Origin: Bostrychus sinensis | Taxonomy: Eukaryota > Chordata > Actinopteri > Gobiiformes > Eleotridae | DNA length: 64,000 nucleotides | Direction: 5' to 3' | Assembly: GCA_020698575.1 (NCBI GenBank) | Contig: CM036248.1 | Coordinates: forward strand, 17,711,229 to 17,775,228 | In this document: piece by piece, positions 22,587 through 34,895 of the stretch | How positions within the stretch are numbered: the first letter of the stretch is position 1 | Layout of the letters: each line of letters starts with the position of its first letter | Translations under genes and position numbers: made by a program | Notes under the pieces: generated by a model | The model's database searches: none | What the model was told of the DNA's origin: nothing | What the model saw: only the letters and a program-made list of their open reading frames with translations

Positions 22587-23032
22587 CAGTACTGTGCAAA
22601 AGTTTTAGCCAGATGTGAAAAATGCTGTTAACTAGGAATGCTAAAGTAATACATTTTTGTTATGACATTTTCAGGAAAGGTCAGTAATGGGCCAAGGACA
22701 AAATGATTAATTTTAGTGTGGACTGTTTGAATCCAGAAGCGTTTTAACAGATTCAGTACCATTTAAAATATGGACCAAAGATAATACTCACAAATGAAAA
22801 GTGCATTTACCTCTGAACTAGAGTATCTTCAAGTTTGAGTCCTGCTCTGGGCACTGTATCTTAACCATTGCCATAAGACCAGAACCTTGGCAGAGGTCTA
22901 TGTCATCTGTGTGCGTCTGTGTTTGATTCTCCTTTGTTGTTGTTGCAACGCTGTGTATTTTTGTAGATTGAGACACCTTTCTTTGTTCATAGCTTTTCTT
23001 AAACACCTGTCTAAGACTTTTGCACTCTTCTG
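22587..23032. mobile_element. Tc1/mariner-type MITE ('GTGCAAAAGTTTTAG')
   Basis: The left end is CAGTACTGTGCAAAAGTTTT and the reverse complement of the right end is CAGAAGAGTGCAAAAGTCTT; similarity continues for about 26 bp with a few mismatches. Both ends are flanked by TA (22585-22586 and 23033-23034), the duplication expected for Tc1/mariner. The 446-bp interior has no transposase frame. Sequences of this kind are common in fish. Confidence 0.75.
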
Positions 23033-23415
23033 TATGTCTCAAGAAAGGTTGCTTAGTCAAAAATCATTACAATTTGTGCACACTATTAAGTTTACTATAA
23101 ATGTTGTAATTTAGAAGTCTTAGGCTTGTGAGTAACATGCTGTGTCTGTCCTCTATCAGAGAACTAGGCCCCAACAAGTGCAAAAGTCTGCTTCATGAGT
23201 AATTACCAAAGATCTACTGAAAGAATAAAGCTTTAGTTGGAGTCCATAGCAGCAGATGAGATGTGCATCTTCCTATTCTGAGCCGTTCACTGGAGAATGC
23301 CTAATAATATACAGTGAGACAGAGAGTTTCCATAGGAACACCCAGAAAGGACAGACCGCACTGGAGTAACACAGTTCTGCTCCCACTGTTCCTGATACCA
23401 TAGCACCAATCTGTT

Positions 23416-23437
23416 AAAAAAAAAAAAAAAAAAAAAA
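23416..23437 (+). repeat. Poly(A) run of 22
   Basis: An uninterrupted run of 22 adenines stands alone, with no retroposed gene recognisable upstream. Confidence 0.95.
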
Positions 23438-24734
23438 CTATACCAAACTCACTTATAGGCTGTCGCCACCATAAGTCCCTTGATCACACTTCTTCACTTG
23501 TGAACACACGTGCATGCAGCACACAGACAGGCAGACACACGGCACGTCTCACCGCTCTCCCTGTTTTTTCCTTTGAATCTGTCTTTCTAATGAAGAGTGG
23601 GGTGCGGATCAATAGCGTAGGATAGAACGGGCCGCAGTGTGTGTGTTTGTGCGCGTCTCGTGCGTGTGCATGGACGGCGTGGGCTTGAGTTCTGTGGTCG
23701 TCTGGCTTTAGAGCAGGGATTTTGAAGCTAAGCTTGCCGACCGACAGACAGACAAGAAGGAGGCATGCTTACAGCTACATTTGATGTGTTTGTGTCTTTG
23801 TTTCACCACTTCTCTTTATTCTTTGTCGTAGCTATTCTAGACCACTACATAATGTAAACACGGGCTTACCTTCAAGCATTGCAACAGTAATACCACAGAT
23901 ACAAAGATGCATCCAAATATCTTTACATTCCTTCAGACATTTACTCAGCCTTATGGATCAATGACAGACAGACGTGAATTAATTTGTAATCAATCATTCA
24001 TTTGTGAAGCTATCCTCTGCAAAGTCTACTTACTTTTCAGTCGTTTATTAAATGTTAGGCTCATTTCCTGGCTAAAAACAGGAGGGAAGGAAGTTATATT
24101 TAGAATTGGTAATAGAGGAGCTCAAGAAAGAGAGCGAAAGAGAGCTGAGGGAGGACAGAGATTGATCGGTTCCTTGCATCATAAGCTGAAGAGGTGTGAA
24201 TCAATATCCTAAGTGGAGAGAGCAAGCTTTATTATTAATGTTGTCAATTAATCGCTGCGGCAATAGAAAACGCAGGATTGCTTTTCATTTGAGCTGGACG
24301 GACAGTGGCTGCACCCCCTCACCCCAGTCTACGCTCATGTTTGAATCTGCTGCTTTTTAACCAGTGATCTGTGTCTTTCTCTTGTGATAATTTAATTTGC
24401 TCTGCCTCTCATCTGGCTCCATGTTACTCCTCTGGCAGCCTGTTTGTTTGTGAGCGTGGTCGCGGAGGGCGGGGTCTGGTCTGTTGTCAGTGGGGACCGG
24501 ACTGTCTGTGTGTGTTGTAAACGCTGCCAGAGTCTCGTAGTGTCCCGGGGACTGAGACGTGCCCAGACAGATGGACTACCACAGGGTGTTTTGTGAACGC
24601 ATGTCTCATACCTGGACTCGCACAAACACTGTGTCATTTCTTTGGTTTAGGCATAGACTTGATAGCCTGCCCAACAAACCCTAATACTTTCTATTAAAAA
24701 ACTAACTTACTAAAAGGCCTGTCCTGCAATGGTA

Positions 24735-25080
24735 ATCAATGGTATAGGCCAGACTTGGACTTCAACTGGTTATCTTCAAGTTCAGGGGTAAATGCTATCT
24801 GAATCTGAAATCTATTGAGCCATAAAGCCCTTATATCTAACAATGGTAGAGCATACTTAGATTTACACCAAAATGTCATCTTTTATTTACTGACTCCTTG
24901 TAGCTGGAGTTAATATCTTTATGGCAGCTGGTAAATCTCAGTTATCGCACAATGATACAGAAAATCCCTGGATCTAGACACTGTTCTGGATCCACTACAA
25001 CACCTAATCATAAGTCTTAGATAAATGTGACCTTTTATCATTTAGTCTGGTCCCTGGCAATTCCAGTTTGATTTTCATAC
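24735..25080 (-). repeat. Interspersed repeat with antisense tRNA-like module (family A)
   Basis: In antisense, blocks such as accattgttagatataagggc, ttatggctcaatagatttc and gcatttacccctgaa form a decayed tRNA-like head with box A TGGCTCAATnGAT. Downstream on the + strand are blocks shared with 12569-12790 and 42825-43030 (tccttgtagctggagttaat, ctggatctagac). Confidence 0.55.
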
Positions 25081-25756
25081 ATTAAATACAATTGCATAGA
25101 TATTAACTAATTGGAAAGTATGGAGCAGTTCTGATAACGTAAATCGGTTGTTTTGTAATCAAGTCTGAACTGAAATTGACATTTTGTGGTGGGAACACTT
25201 AGAGCAGCTCTTGGGCAGACAATTGCTCCAGGCAGATACAGTAGCCTACTTTACTTTTATCTCAAGGCACTGCTGCCCTTCACTTTTTTGTCTGTGAGCT
25301 TGAGTTAGGCCTGTGTTTTGACTGTGACGTATACAGACTTGAGCTTGGAGCGAGCAGAAGAGGGTCAGACAGAGGCCACTGGTGCTAGTCACTGTCGGTT
25401 AACATCTGCCTCCCACATCCTCCAAAGTGTGTGTCCTCGTCCCAGGACCGCCTCCTATCCGGTCCTCATGCATATAATGTTACAAGGGTCCTCACAAGAA
25501 ACCAAGAAGAGTATTACAAAATTAAAAATAAAAAAAAAATACTTCAAGTTTTTGATGACATGGCTTCATTTGAACTAGTGGACCATTTACGGAAAACACT
25601 ATGGTACTCGGCATCAATAAACATGTAGCACAGGCAACATAATATTTGGGTTTTTGTATTGCATTGTAGTGTTTGTGTCCTTTTGTTTTGTTTACCTGCT
25701 CAGCTGATCTCTGCAGTCAGCTGACGGTGCCTGCTAATTGCCCTAATACAAGGCAC

Positions 25757-26165
25757 CTGGGGGGGCGCGGGCACGAAAAGAAGTGGGAATGGTGCTTGCT
25801 GGATGGGCTGGAGAGGTCAATAGGCCGTTTCCCTGGTATTTTAAGGGGTTTTTGAGCCAGCACCGTACTCTGGACTAATGCTGACCGCCTGGACAAAGCA
25901 CAACTGAGGCCGGTGAGAGCGCTCCATTTATTACCTTTTTATTGCAGCGTATCGAAGGGCCGGCGCGGGAGCGCACCACCGCTGCAGCCTCGCATGTTCC
26001 TCTTTCTCTTTTTTTTTTATGGGGACTTAAAGACTCAATTTTTTGGGATTTATTTCGGGATTTGACTGTGCGTTTGGGATGTATACGGACCTTCCTATGG
26101 ATTTCCGTTGGATTATGTTTTTTGAAGACCTGGCTGCGGATACTATATGCTATGAACTAACGTGC
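25757..26165 (+). other. CpG-enriched segment with a strong splice-acceptor-like site
   Basis: The stretch 25757-26000 is richer in GC and CpG than its surroundings (gggggggcgcgggcacg, ggccggcgcgggagcgc). At 25935-25947 a pyrimidine-rich tract ends in attgcag, a good acceptor-like sequence directly before CGTATCGAAGG. No homology to a known ADAMTS exon is visible and no clear donor was identified. It could be an alternative promoter or 5' exon, an lncRNA exon or simply a local composition change. Confidence 0.3.
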
Positions 26166-26398
26166 ATAATGAACTAACATGCATTAAAGGACCTATAAGC
26201 AATGCTTGGTCAGGGCGTATATTGTCTGCTTTGGGCATCACAATAATAATAATTTTTGGAGTGTTAAACTGTCTCTGCCTTTTTGTATTTTGTTTGTTAT
26301 TTTTTAAATGGGTCAAGACAAGGTAAAAAATAGAAGCATTGGTAAATTGTCACTATTTCCAGACCTTTTCTATTGGTAACTTGCATGCACTATTGTGT

Positions 26399-26812
26399 TT
26401 GCCTGGAAATTCCACACTCACCGCTGAACCAGCGGATGAGTCTGGTCGCCTTACAATCAATTCGATTTCTAGGGCGGCGCAAACCCGAATTAACGGACAG
26501 CGGCGTTAGCCAATCAGAAAATGGCGGACGTGACGTTAACAAAGCGACAAGAAAGTAAGAAAGTAAACAAATGGAGTAGTAAAGCCACAAGGGAGGAACG
26601 AGGGAGTTATTTCAACATTACTGTACCATACCGCTGAATGAAACAAACGTACGAGTGACGCTGCTTCGCGAAGAACACGTGACTTAAATAAACCAATCAA
26701 AATGCACGGTACGCTTGGGATTTGAGTAAACCACTGCGGACGGCGTGGTGACCAGACTGATATTTCTCTGTAAAATAACACAGAGACATATCAGTCTGGA
26801 TTTTCCAGGCAA
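26399..26812. mobile_element. 414-bp MITE with 9-bp duplication and subterminal hairpins
   Basis: The left end is TTGCCTGGAAATTCCACACT and the reverse complement of the right end is TTGCCTGGAAAATCCAGACT. Perfect 9-bp duplications CTATTGTGT lie at 26390-26398 and 26813-26821. Next to each end sits a hairpin: left CCAcACTCaCCGCT / AGCGGatGAGTcTGG (26412-26445), right CCAGACTGATATTTCTCTG / its near-perfect inverse (26752-26799). The interior is CpG-rich and contains gttagccaatcaga (CCAAT box), aaaatggcgga (YY1-like), gacgtgacgtta (CRE-like) and cacgtgac (E-box). No protein is encoded. A 9-bp duplication would fit Mutator- or Merlin-like transposases, but the family is unassigned. Confidence 0.8.
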
Positions 26813-27219
26813 CTATTGTGTGAGTGTTACAAACAGAATGCCTTGATATAAGAATTTAGACTGAAACATAGTATTGTCAGTGAGATATATTGACGTTGCA
26901 TACCTTTAAGTGTGTGTGTCCTAAGGCTGCTTTTCAGGCCTTAAACTGGTTGCTTTAAATGGGGAATTCCTTGAGCTTATATAGCTTATGTAAACATCTT
27001 GCCAAGGGCAAAAAAGCCAAAGCCAATTCTTAGAGAGAAGAAAAGCCCAGCAGCAAATTCCAGGCTAAAAAAATCTTAAACTTAAGACCATTATAGGTCA
27101 ACATAAACATGGTGGCAAAGCACAGGAAGTGAGCCTTGCAGCTGAATCAGATACATCCCTGTGTGTAAAGAGAGTGCTGTATGTTGCGTTGGAAGTGTGT
27201 ACGACTGAGAAAGATTGTG

Positions 27220-27645
27220 GAGTGGAAAGGTACTCAAAGTATTAACTTAAAAAGTAGTAAAAGTAGTGTTCTTCCAAAGCAGTATTAGTCAATAGAAGTA
27301 GTAATATGTAGTAGTAAGTATTTAACAAAATGGGCCTAAAATAAAAAATCTACAGACCATAAACTCAGCTTACTACTACTTGATTTTTTTTTTTTGTTTC
27401 ACAGTACAGTCTACTACTTCTACTACTACTATTCATTCTGCTAATGCTGCTTCAACTACTACTACTGCTGCTGTTAGTAGTACTGCTGTCCCCAAATCTG
27501 TCTCACAAACATGAACATACGGTGATCACTTTGTCACCAAAGGTAAAAAAATCAAGTATTTTTTCCTCTCAAAAAAAAAAAAATTCCATTAAATATATTC
27601 AGAACGTACATTTTCTGCAAGCACTTTACTTCAAAAAGCTACTAG
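27220..27645 (+). repeat. TAC-rich interspersed repeat, copy 2
   Basis: The copy begins gtggagtggaaaggtactcaaag and holds imperfect (GTA)n and (TAC)n arrays around 27295-27320 and 27370-27485. It ends with a poly-A-containing piece near 27575-27590 and tactagttactttccacttctg. A reading frame starting at 27444 is only leucine-rich translation of the array. Confidence 0.6.
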
Positions 27646-27850
27646 TTACTTTCCACTTCTGCTGTATTGCATCTGTAGCTGGTTTCAGGTCAGTGGAGCA
27701 GCTGAACCACACTGGCTTTTATAGCATGCCTCGTATAAAGATCATGTGTTTTTATTATGGATCTAATAATGCATGGTGCTATAGAATATAATGGATGTTA
27801 TATCTGCCACATTAAGTCTTTTATTCCTATCTCCACAAACACAGAAGTGC

Positions 27851-27882
27851 ACGTGTGTGTGTGTGTGCGTGTGTGTGTGTGA
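27851..27882 (+). repeat. (GT)n microsatellite
   Basis: About fifteen GT dinucleotides with one GC interruption. Overlapping reading frames on either strand are simple-repeat translations (Thr-His or Val-Cys). Confidence 0.95.
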
Positions 27883-28448
27883 GAGAATGGCAGCAGGCCC
27901 AGGTGTGCCTCCAGAGGAAATTGCACAGCTTGTACAGGAAGTATTTGAGCTGCAGCTGCTTCCTCTGCTGTATCCCACCACTCTCTAGCCACAAGTGGAA
28001 AGTGGACACTATGAGCTTCCCTTTATATTTGTAGGATTTATTTTTCACCTGTTTCTGTGATGACTGACAGCGCCGCAGTGTGTTATAGTGTGTAGCAGTT
28101 TAACTCACAGCATGCCCTCCATCGAGCTGTCACTCGGGGATAATAGCAGGGTGGGGCTCCAGTCTGTAGCCACCTCGGCTTCACTGACCCACTCACTGTG
28201 TGTGTGCCAGAGCTGGGAGTAATATTAAGGCAGTGTCACCATAATTAGGCAAATCATAGTATTTTGGAAGGATTAACACTTTTCTAGCCTAGTGCGTTGC
28301 CTGCTAACATGGCCTCAGTCCGTTATGTCACAGTGGTTTTAGCAATGAAAAATCTGTGAAAAAAAAAGTGATGGTCACAGCTGTTTAGACCTAGGTTTAC
28401 AGTGGTGGAAAAAAAAATAAGGGTCTCATAGCTACTGTCACTTGTATT

Positions 28449-28855
28449 AGTAAATGGTGTAAAAGACAAATTTTGCATGGTTTAGAGACAGTGGGACTGA
28501 TGAAAAGACAGAAGGCCGGACTTGAAGGTGTTGAAGTTCTCTTTGGGAGTAACAAGGATGGATAGGGTTAGAAATGAGTACATCACAAGGACGGTTCATG
28601 TCAGATGTTTTGTAGATAAAGTCAGAGAGGCCAGATTGAAATGGTTTGGACATTTACAGAGGAGGGATAGTGAATATATCAGTAAAGGATGCTGACGTTA
28701 GACTTGCTAGGCATAAGGCCTAGAGGAAGACCAAAGACATGTATGGATGTAGTGAAAGGACATGAAGTTAGGAGGACAGGGAACCCTCTATACCCCATGC
28801 ATTATAAAGACGCTGACCATGGCAGCTGTAACACCCTAAAAATATGAGGTATAGA
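28449..28855 (+). pseudogene. Decayed C-terminus of an RTE-type LINE polymerase
   Basis: Conceptual translation with frame changes gives recognisable C-terminal pieces: RNEYITRTVHV, then KVREARLKWFGHLQRRDSEY, then RPRGRPKTCMDVV followed by a KGHEVRRTG-like end. This KVREARLRWFGHVQRR...GRPK.R.MDVVKEDMK pattern is typical of the C-terminal region of RTE-type LINE proteins. A second copy lies on the opposite strand at 56080-56345. It is distinct from the Rex3 element at 17893-21215. Confidence 0.65.
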
Positions 28856-29470
28856 ACATATTCACAAGTCCATAAGAGGAGGTGACAGAGAGAGAGAGTC
28901 CTCCTGGATTTACTCTCTTAAAGCTACTCAGTGCTCTGGTCTTAATGGGGAACTTGATTTTTCCCCCTTCCTCTAAATTATTGCTCCCCTCACTTAACTA
29001 CTATATGTCTATTAAAATATATAAATTGAAAGTTGAGTAGGAAATTATGATGTATAGTAAAGAAAATGTGTCTTATTGTTTATATTTTTTAAGTAATGAA
29101 TTGTTATATGTTGTACACTTGACTGTTTACATCATGTACCAGGTGACTGTGTGCCAGCCCCTTCTGTGCATGTGACCAAGGCCAACAGGTTTAATAACTG
29201 CTTTCTGTCAGTTAAGGCCTAAGAGCCAAAATGTGTTGGCGTCACTTACACTAACTAAGCCATGCTATAATAAATGCTTTTTAATAATTCCTAGCTTTTT
29301 GAGTGCCCCAGTTTCCTGATTTTTACCATGACATGAAGTTAGTTTGTGTCAGAGAGGAGGATGCTAAGAGTTAGCTGGGGGGCAGTAATCTCCAATTGGC
29401 TGTTGAATTAATGGCTGTCAGAAAAAGTATGAAAAGTCTTTATTCTATAGTACTATCAAGGTCTGTTTAC

Positions 29471-29491
29471 AAAAAAAAAAAAAAAAAAAAA
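29471..29491 (+). repeat. Poly(A) run of 21
   Basis: An isolated run of 21 adenines. Confidence 0.95.
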
Positions 29492-30964
29492 CAGCTTAAG
29501 AAGAAAAATCTTTCATTTAAAAAAGTTATGTAAAGATATTAAATGCTGTTTTTTTTAGGAGTTTTTCCTTACCAAGAGGGAGGATCTAAGGATGGGAATG
29601 ACCTGGGACTGTTTAGTTTAGTGGTTTATGTTTGATTGTGTCTTTATGTTTGATTGTGTGACTAATTGTTTGTAAAGCCCTTTGAGGTGACTGCTGCTGT
29701 GATATTGGGCTATATAAATAATTATTAAAATTAAATGTGGCAGCTGGCACAGTTGCTGGTTCACATCCACCAAGGGGCCAAAAACTGTGCTAAATAACCT
29801 CTTAACTTGTTTAAGGAGATAACTATTAGTATTTTGAGTATTTGCAAATTTGTGAAAATAAAACAAAAGCAAGTTGTTGAGGAAGGGGTGACAATAAAAC
29901 TGTGACAATAAAAAAATAAAATTAGGTGGTGGAGCTTTACAGTTACTGTTTCATAATCAAAAGTCAAGTGAGGTTTATGTGCATTTGTTTTACAGAATGT
30001 GCTCATTCATTAATTATATGTGGAAATGTCTTTTCCATAAGTTTCTTGTACATGTTGCAGGGTTGACATGCAGGGTCTCACCAGCAGCAGGTGAAAGCGT
30101 GTGACAACACAGATCCCTGGAGGTGGCCAGTGTTTTGTGCTGGCATCAGTTATGTAAGCAGCCCACCTCAGGGACAGCAGCTCAGGGAGGACGAGATGGC
30201 GTGTGACTTCCTTCCTCCCACTACTGTCACAGTGCAGCTCTTTCTACACATGCTGTGTAAAACCTGCCATTCTCCAAACAAATGTGGAGCGGCTGCCATC
30301 GCTGAATAAACTGCTCTATGGAGACACTCAAAAGTTTTTTTCTGTGCAGTGATAAAAACACAGATGTTTTTATTTGTTTTGGTGATTACTGCTGCTCCCA
30401 GGACCACGTAGGTGTTCTCCAGTTTATGTTTTCTCCTAATTCACAGCACATTATCTTTAGATATAGAGTAATCAGGCAGAAAAGTGTTAGACACACCTGT
30501 TTGAACACACACTGCCTATGAATGACACTATAATGTTCTTCATTATGAACTGGAACACCATGTAGGTTAACAGTGAGTGGCAGCGTGTGCAGGGAAGCTG
30601 TAATGGCAGCAGATCCTGTGGTTAATGGAGCCTCTCATGTGAATGAGGCTTTCATCACATTCACAGAAACTGTGCACTCTGTGTGTGTAGTTATCTACTT
30701 TACTAAATAATACCCACGTCCCTTGAGAGAACCGTCATTAGGACTATGGTTAAGTGTGCTTTTTACCCTTTTAGTGATACAAGGGTGCAATAAAAGTCCC
30801 ATTATTATAGATATCATTGATGTATACTTTGTGGATTTATACAAAAGAGCAGAGGTCTAGACCACCTTGTGTGGGCAGACATGTTCACACATTTTCAAGG
30901 GTCTCTTTCAATTGAACTTGAACTCTTAAATAATATGGTAACATGATGTACTTTGTAGACACCA

Positions 30965-31202
30965 TTCATTCAATCATTCATCTTCTGTTTATTTCACCAG
31001 ACATTGAGGGTGTCTGGGGTCATCTCAGCGACTATGAGCCTTAGGTTGTACAACCTCAATGTTGGCCAGTCAATCATAGGACCAACACCCGGAGACAAAC
31101 ACTGACAAACAACTATTTACACTCAGTCATTAGTACACAATGAGCAATTTAGATCCAGCAATTCTCCTAACACATGCATGGCTTTGTACATTGGAAGGAA
31201 CC
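30965..31202 (+). repeat. Family C LINE-tail-like repeat, sense copy
   Basis: The blocks are: ttcattcaatcattcatcttctg, accagacattgagggtg, ggccagtcaatcatagga, gagacaaacactgacaaac, gagcaatttagatccag, and a tttgtacattggaaggaa end. The order matches the common fish repeat seen at 51905-52175 and, in antisense, 42560-42785. Confidence 0.55.
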
Positions 31203-33045
31203 AAAACCTTTTTTGAATGCTATAGTTAAAAGTTAAAAGTGTGATCATACTAATTATTTGATGTATATAACCTGATGCTAAAGTGAGCTTTAACCATGAC
31301 ACCCAGCTGATCTCATAGCAGCAGGAGGTGAGGTGTTCAACAGGGGCGGGCCTTTTCTTCACTGTAAATTTTCTCCTCCAAAAACAATTACATTTTAAAC
31401 AATTGTTCACTTCAAACAAGCCTATTACCCAAAGAGTCATTTCTCCATCTACTACTGTGTTGCACTGACTATACTGGCACTTAAAGCCTCGCTGCCTCTT
31501 GTTTAATGAAAGTTATAAGACAGATGTCATACAAATGCGGCCCTAATGCACAGGCGTTTGTGTAGTGAGAATGAGATTGTCAAAGCAGCGAGTGCTGCTG
31601 CCTGATTAGTAGAGTGATGTGTGGTGGTGGGAGTTTGTTAGGCTGCAGTTCATTTGCTGCTGTGCCCCCCGGGGAAGTTTAATTGAATAAAAACAGCTCA
31701 GTGCTCCCTCAATCAACAGTGGCTATAATACTAGCCACGAGCGCGTAGGACAGACACTCATTTAACGCTCAGGCTGTCTGTAGTTACAGTACGCTCACAA
31801 TTTGAACATGAGATAAAGTAGAAATAAAAAGTAGCTTTGTTTATAAACATTTAGCTGGCATGCGGCTGATTTTATGATATTTTGGGAATTATTTCTCTGC
31901 TTTAACTACTACAGTGTGAACTTATTAGATTGTGACATAGATGATAAGCATTTTCAATTAAGAGAAATGCATTTTTTATTGGAGCCTTTTTTTATTTATT
32001 ATGAGTTTAACTGCTAACTTGCTACTATTAAGGACATTTTTAGGTTTTAGTATTAATTAATACATGCATTAAATTCACAAAAGGACAATTGAGTATTTTT
32101 GAGTATTTGACTGTAGTATTTCCTACTGCTTTCAGTAAAAGTTGTATAACAATTATACACATATCCCCCTTTATAATTAATCCATTCATTCATCCAGCAT
32201 CTATAGGCCTGAGGCAGAGTAAATCCTGGAAAATGCGTGACACAGACAGAAAACCATTTTTTTCCCCAGACGTTCATGCATTTGGGCAGCCTTTTATAAT
32301 TGTCAGTTTCAATGTAAAATCTTTTACAGTCAAATTATGAACTTTGATCTGACTATAAATGATTTGTAATCCACTCTTTGCAGTAGGCCTATTTTAATAA
32401 ATAACTTTAATAGAGATTATAGATAGGTTCTCAGCGCTTAGCATGTAATAATGTGAAATATGATTTTTTTCTGAGATTAGAACATGCCCCACCTCTAAGA
32501 ATAAGTGTTTTATCTATATTGTAATCTAAAAGCCATTCCTTCCATCATATAGAGGACTGATTTTTAGTACCGAGGTGTAATTTGAGTGACAACAGCTTTT
32601 CTAATCTCATAATGGTTATAAAAGGACAGATCAGGCTTAAGAGGGTGTTAGTTACACTCTGCTGGGTAGTAGATAGTGTAAGAGGATACAGCCTGATCCT
32701 GATTTGAATTTTAGCAGCCCTTTCACTGTTAATGTGTGAGGTGTCCCAGGCAGATGTGGTCACAATCATGCTGGGACAATTACGCATGGCTGACTGGCCT
32801 CTTTGCGTTGTCATTAAACCCCTGAGCTAACACTGGCTCTGCTGGCACATGTGTCGTCCTGGAGCGATGAGAGGGGCATAGATCTTCCTCCACCCGCCGG
32901 GAGATGTGCTGATGCTAAAGAAAAGTTAGTTCACTTTCCTGGCCCTGTGATAGACTCCAGTGTTCTGGCATGGCATTGCTCTCGGCTCATTTACTACACT
33001 GTTTCTTCTGTTTTGTCCTTTTGACCTCTGTCCATGTTCCTCAGC

Positions 33046-33053
33046 CTCTAGGC
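33046..33053 (+). repeat. 8-bp target-site duplication, left copy (CTCTAGGC)
   Basis: CTCTAGGC directly precedes the hAT-type MITE and is repeated without change at 33253-33260. Confidence 0.9.
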
Positions 33054-33252
33054 CAGTGGTTCTCAAACTGTGGTACAGGTACTGGTTTAGTCCTAATTTA
33101 ACCCCTACTTTGTGCTTATTTAGTAATGTATTTTTCTGGGTTAATCCTTATTTATTTCTTGGTTTAGATCTGTGTTTGTCAATATTTAGATGGTACTTTG
33201 AAAGTCTTTTTTTCTGTGGTGGTACTTGGTATATAAAGTTTGAGAATCACTG
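33054..33252. mobile_element. 199-bp hAT-type MITE
   Basis: The termini are CAGTGGTTCTCAAACT and AGTTTGAGAATCACTG, inverse copies with one mismatch in 16. The perfect 8-bp duplication CTCTAGGC lies on both sides, the signature of hAT transposases. The interior (33080-33175) is a decayed antisense version of the AGGACTAAACC tandem repeat seen at 16563 and inside 61404-61722. No protein is encoded; the reading frame across it is incidental. Confidence 0.88.
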
Positions 33253-33474
33253 CTCTAGGCACTACCCTTGACTCTTAATTACTTCAATTTTCTATGACTT
33301 TCAGACCACAGTGTTACTGTTTGGATGATACGATATTAGAAAAATATTCAATATCTATGTATTGCCATAACAATGTGACGTGCAATGTTTGGTTATCCTC
33401 TTTGACATAGTCCTCTTCCTTTTAGCTTTTCTTTTCCACAGTCAACACTATAAATTTTCTGCCTTCAACAGTGC

Positions 33475-33605
33475 AGTGATTCATATATTGATTTGGCATA
33501 AGTTTTACATCAGATGCCCTTCCTGACACAACCCTTTCCATTTATCTGGGATTAGCGCCGGCACAAAGAGCACACTGGCTTGTGACCTGTTGTGGCTGGA
33601 TTATC
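33475..33605 (-). repeat. Family B SINE-like repeat, antisense copy
   Basis: Antisense blocks: cagtgattcatatattgatttggc, gatgcccttcctgacacaacc, tttatctgggattagcgccggcacaaagagcacac, and cttgtgacctgttgtggctgg. Confidence 0.65.
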
Positions 33606-34714
33606 TTTTTGACATAGAGTAGTAAAAGTGTAATTTTATTTTAAGTGATACACAGCTCCAAGAAAAAAATAGCTAAATTCTAAAGTAGCAAACACTAAAC
33701 CAGGACTATGGTTATGATGGAATAGAAATAAAATGGGGACTTTTTAATTAAACTTATTTACTTATTTATTTCTTGTGATGTGAATTTTGTGGTTGTCAGT
33801 CTTGTGATAAATATTGTGCAGCCCTTTATGACAATGGAAAGAATTAAACTGTATCTGTATCTAACTGTATGTAATTGTCTAACTCCTCTTCGATTGTTTT
33901 CTTTTGGTATGTTAAAGATAGTAAATATGCATAGGATGCTCAGAGTGCATTTTAAATGTGTCATAGTCCTCTGTGTTTTACATATGCTGTTTGTTATCTT
34001 TGGAGATGAACCAGTCAGCATACATTTCAAAGGTTTCTTTATTTAGAGACATACTCTCGACAGAAAAGTTAAGGAAGAATGAGTAGTATAACATAATAAA
34101 GCAGAGATGAGAAGTAATCAGGCTGAAGTTCAGGGCGGTATTATCTGTAATTTCACCAGAGAAATGCTGTTAAAGCTATTAAACACAGAGTGAGTGTAAA
34201 ATTCAAGACTTCTTAAAATAACTGCTGGGAGCACTGTTAAATGTTTCACCAACAAAGCTGTCACCACGGCCTTTACAAAAACAAAATCTAATCCGCCACT
34301 AGACCTAGTTTTTTAAATTTGTGTGAACAAAAAGTAGTTCTTTGGTGAAAGCCGCCATGCTGCCCCAACCTCTGTGTGGTTTATTTTTACTCCAAAAGCT
34401 GATAAAGCCTGCAATTATTAGTGTTTAGCTGAGCTGCTGCAGACCGGCTAATAAAGTGAAAAGGTAAAATAGTAATTATTTTTCAGATTCAATGACTTGA
34501 ATGTGCAGTTGAGAGGTTACAGCAGCGTCTGGAGACACTGTTACACTTGCATCAAAAAATAGAATATTCTATAAAGGTGAAATTATTTCAGTAATTCAAT
34601 TCAAAAAGTGTGACACATGCTGTATATTACATTGATTCAGTACATGCAGAGTGTGATATTTCAAGCATTCATTTATTTTAATTGTGATGATTATGGTGTT
34701 ATGCACTTTTATGT

Positions 34715-34895
34715 CTTTTTTTTTTTTTCCCCTTTTTGGCTATTCCCTTCTGGGTTCACCACAGCAAATCATCAGCCTCCTGTAGTGGGCAATGGATTCC
34801 ATATGGATTTGGCATAGGTTTCACCCTTTCACTTTCTTCCAGCCTGGGTCTGGCACAAAGAGTACTCTGGCCTGTGACTCTGTGTGGCTGGAATG
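34715..34895 (-). repeat. Family B SINE-like repeat, antisense, near-complete
   Basis: Blocks run from tttttggctattcccttctggg, through caccacagcaaatcatcagcctcc, to ctggcacaaagagtactctgg and ctgtgtggctgga. It is one of the longer copies; in sense it would end GCTGTGGTGAACCC followed by an AAGGGAATAGCC-type tail. Confidence 0.65.

Noticed and set aside
27444..27791. Leucine-rich 115-residue frame resembling a signal sequence
   Set aside because: The leucine run is a (CTA/CTG) trinucleotide array inside a repeat, followed by A-rich sequence.
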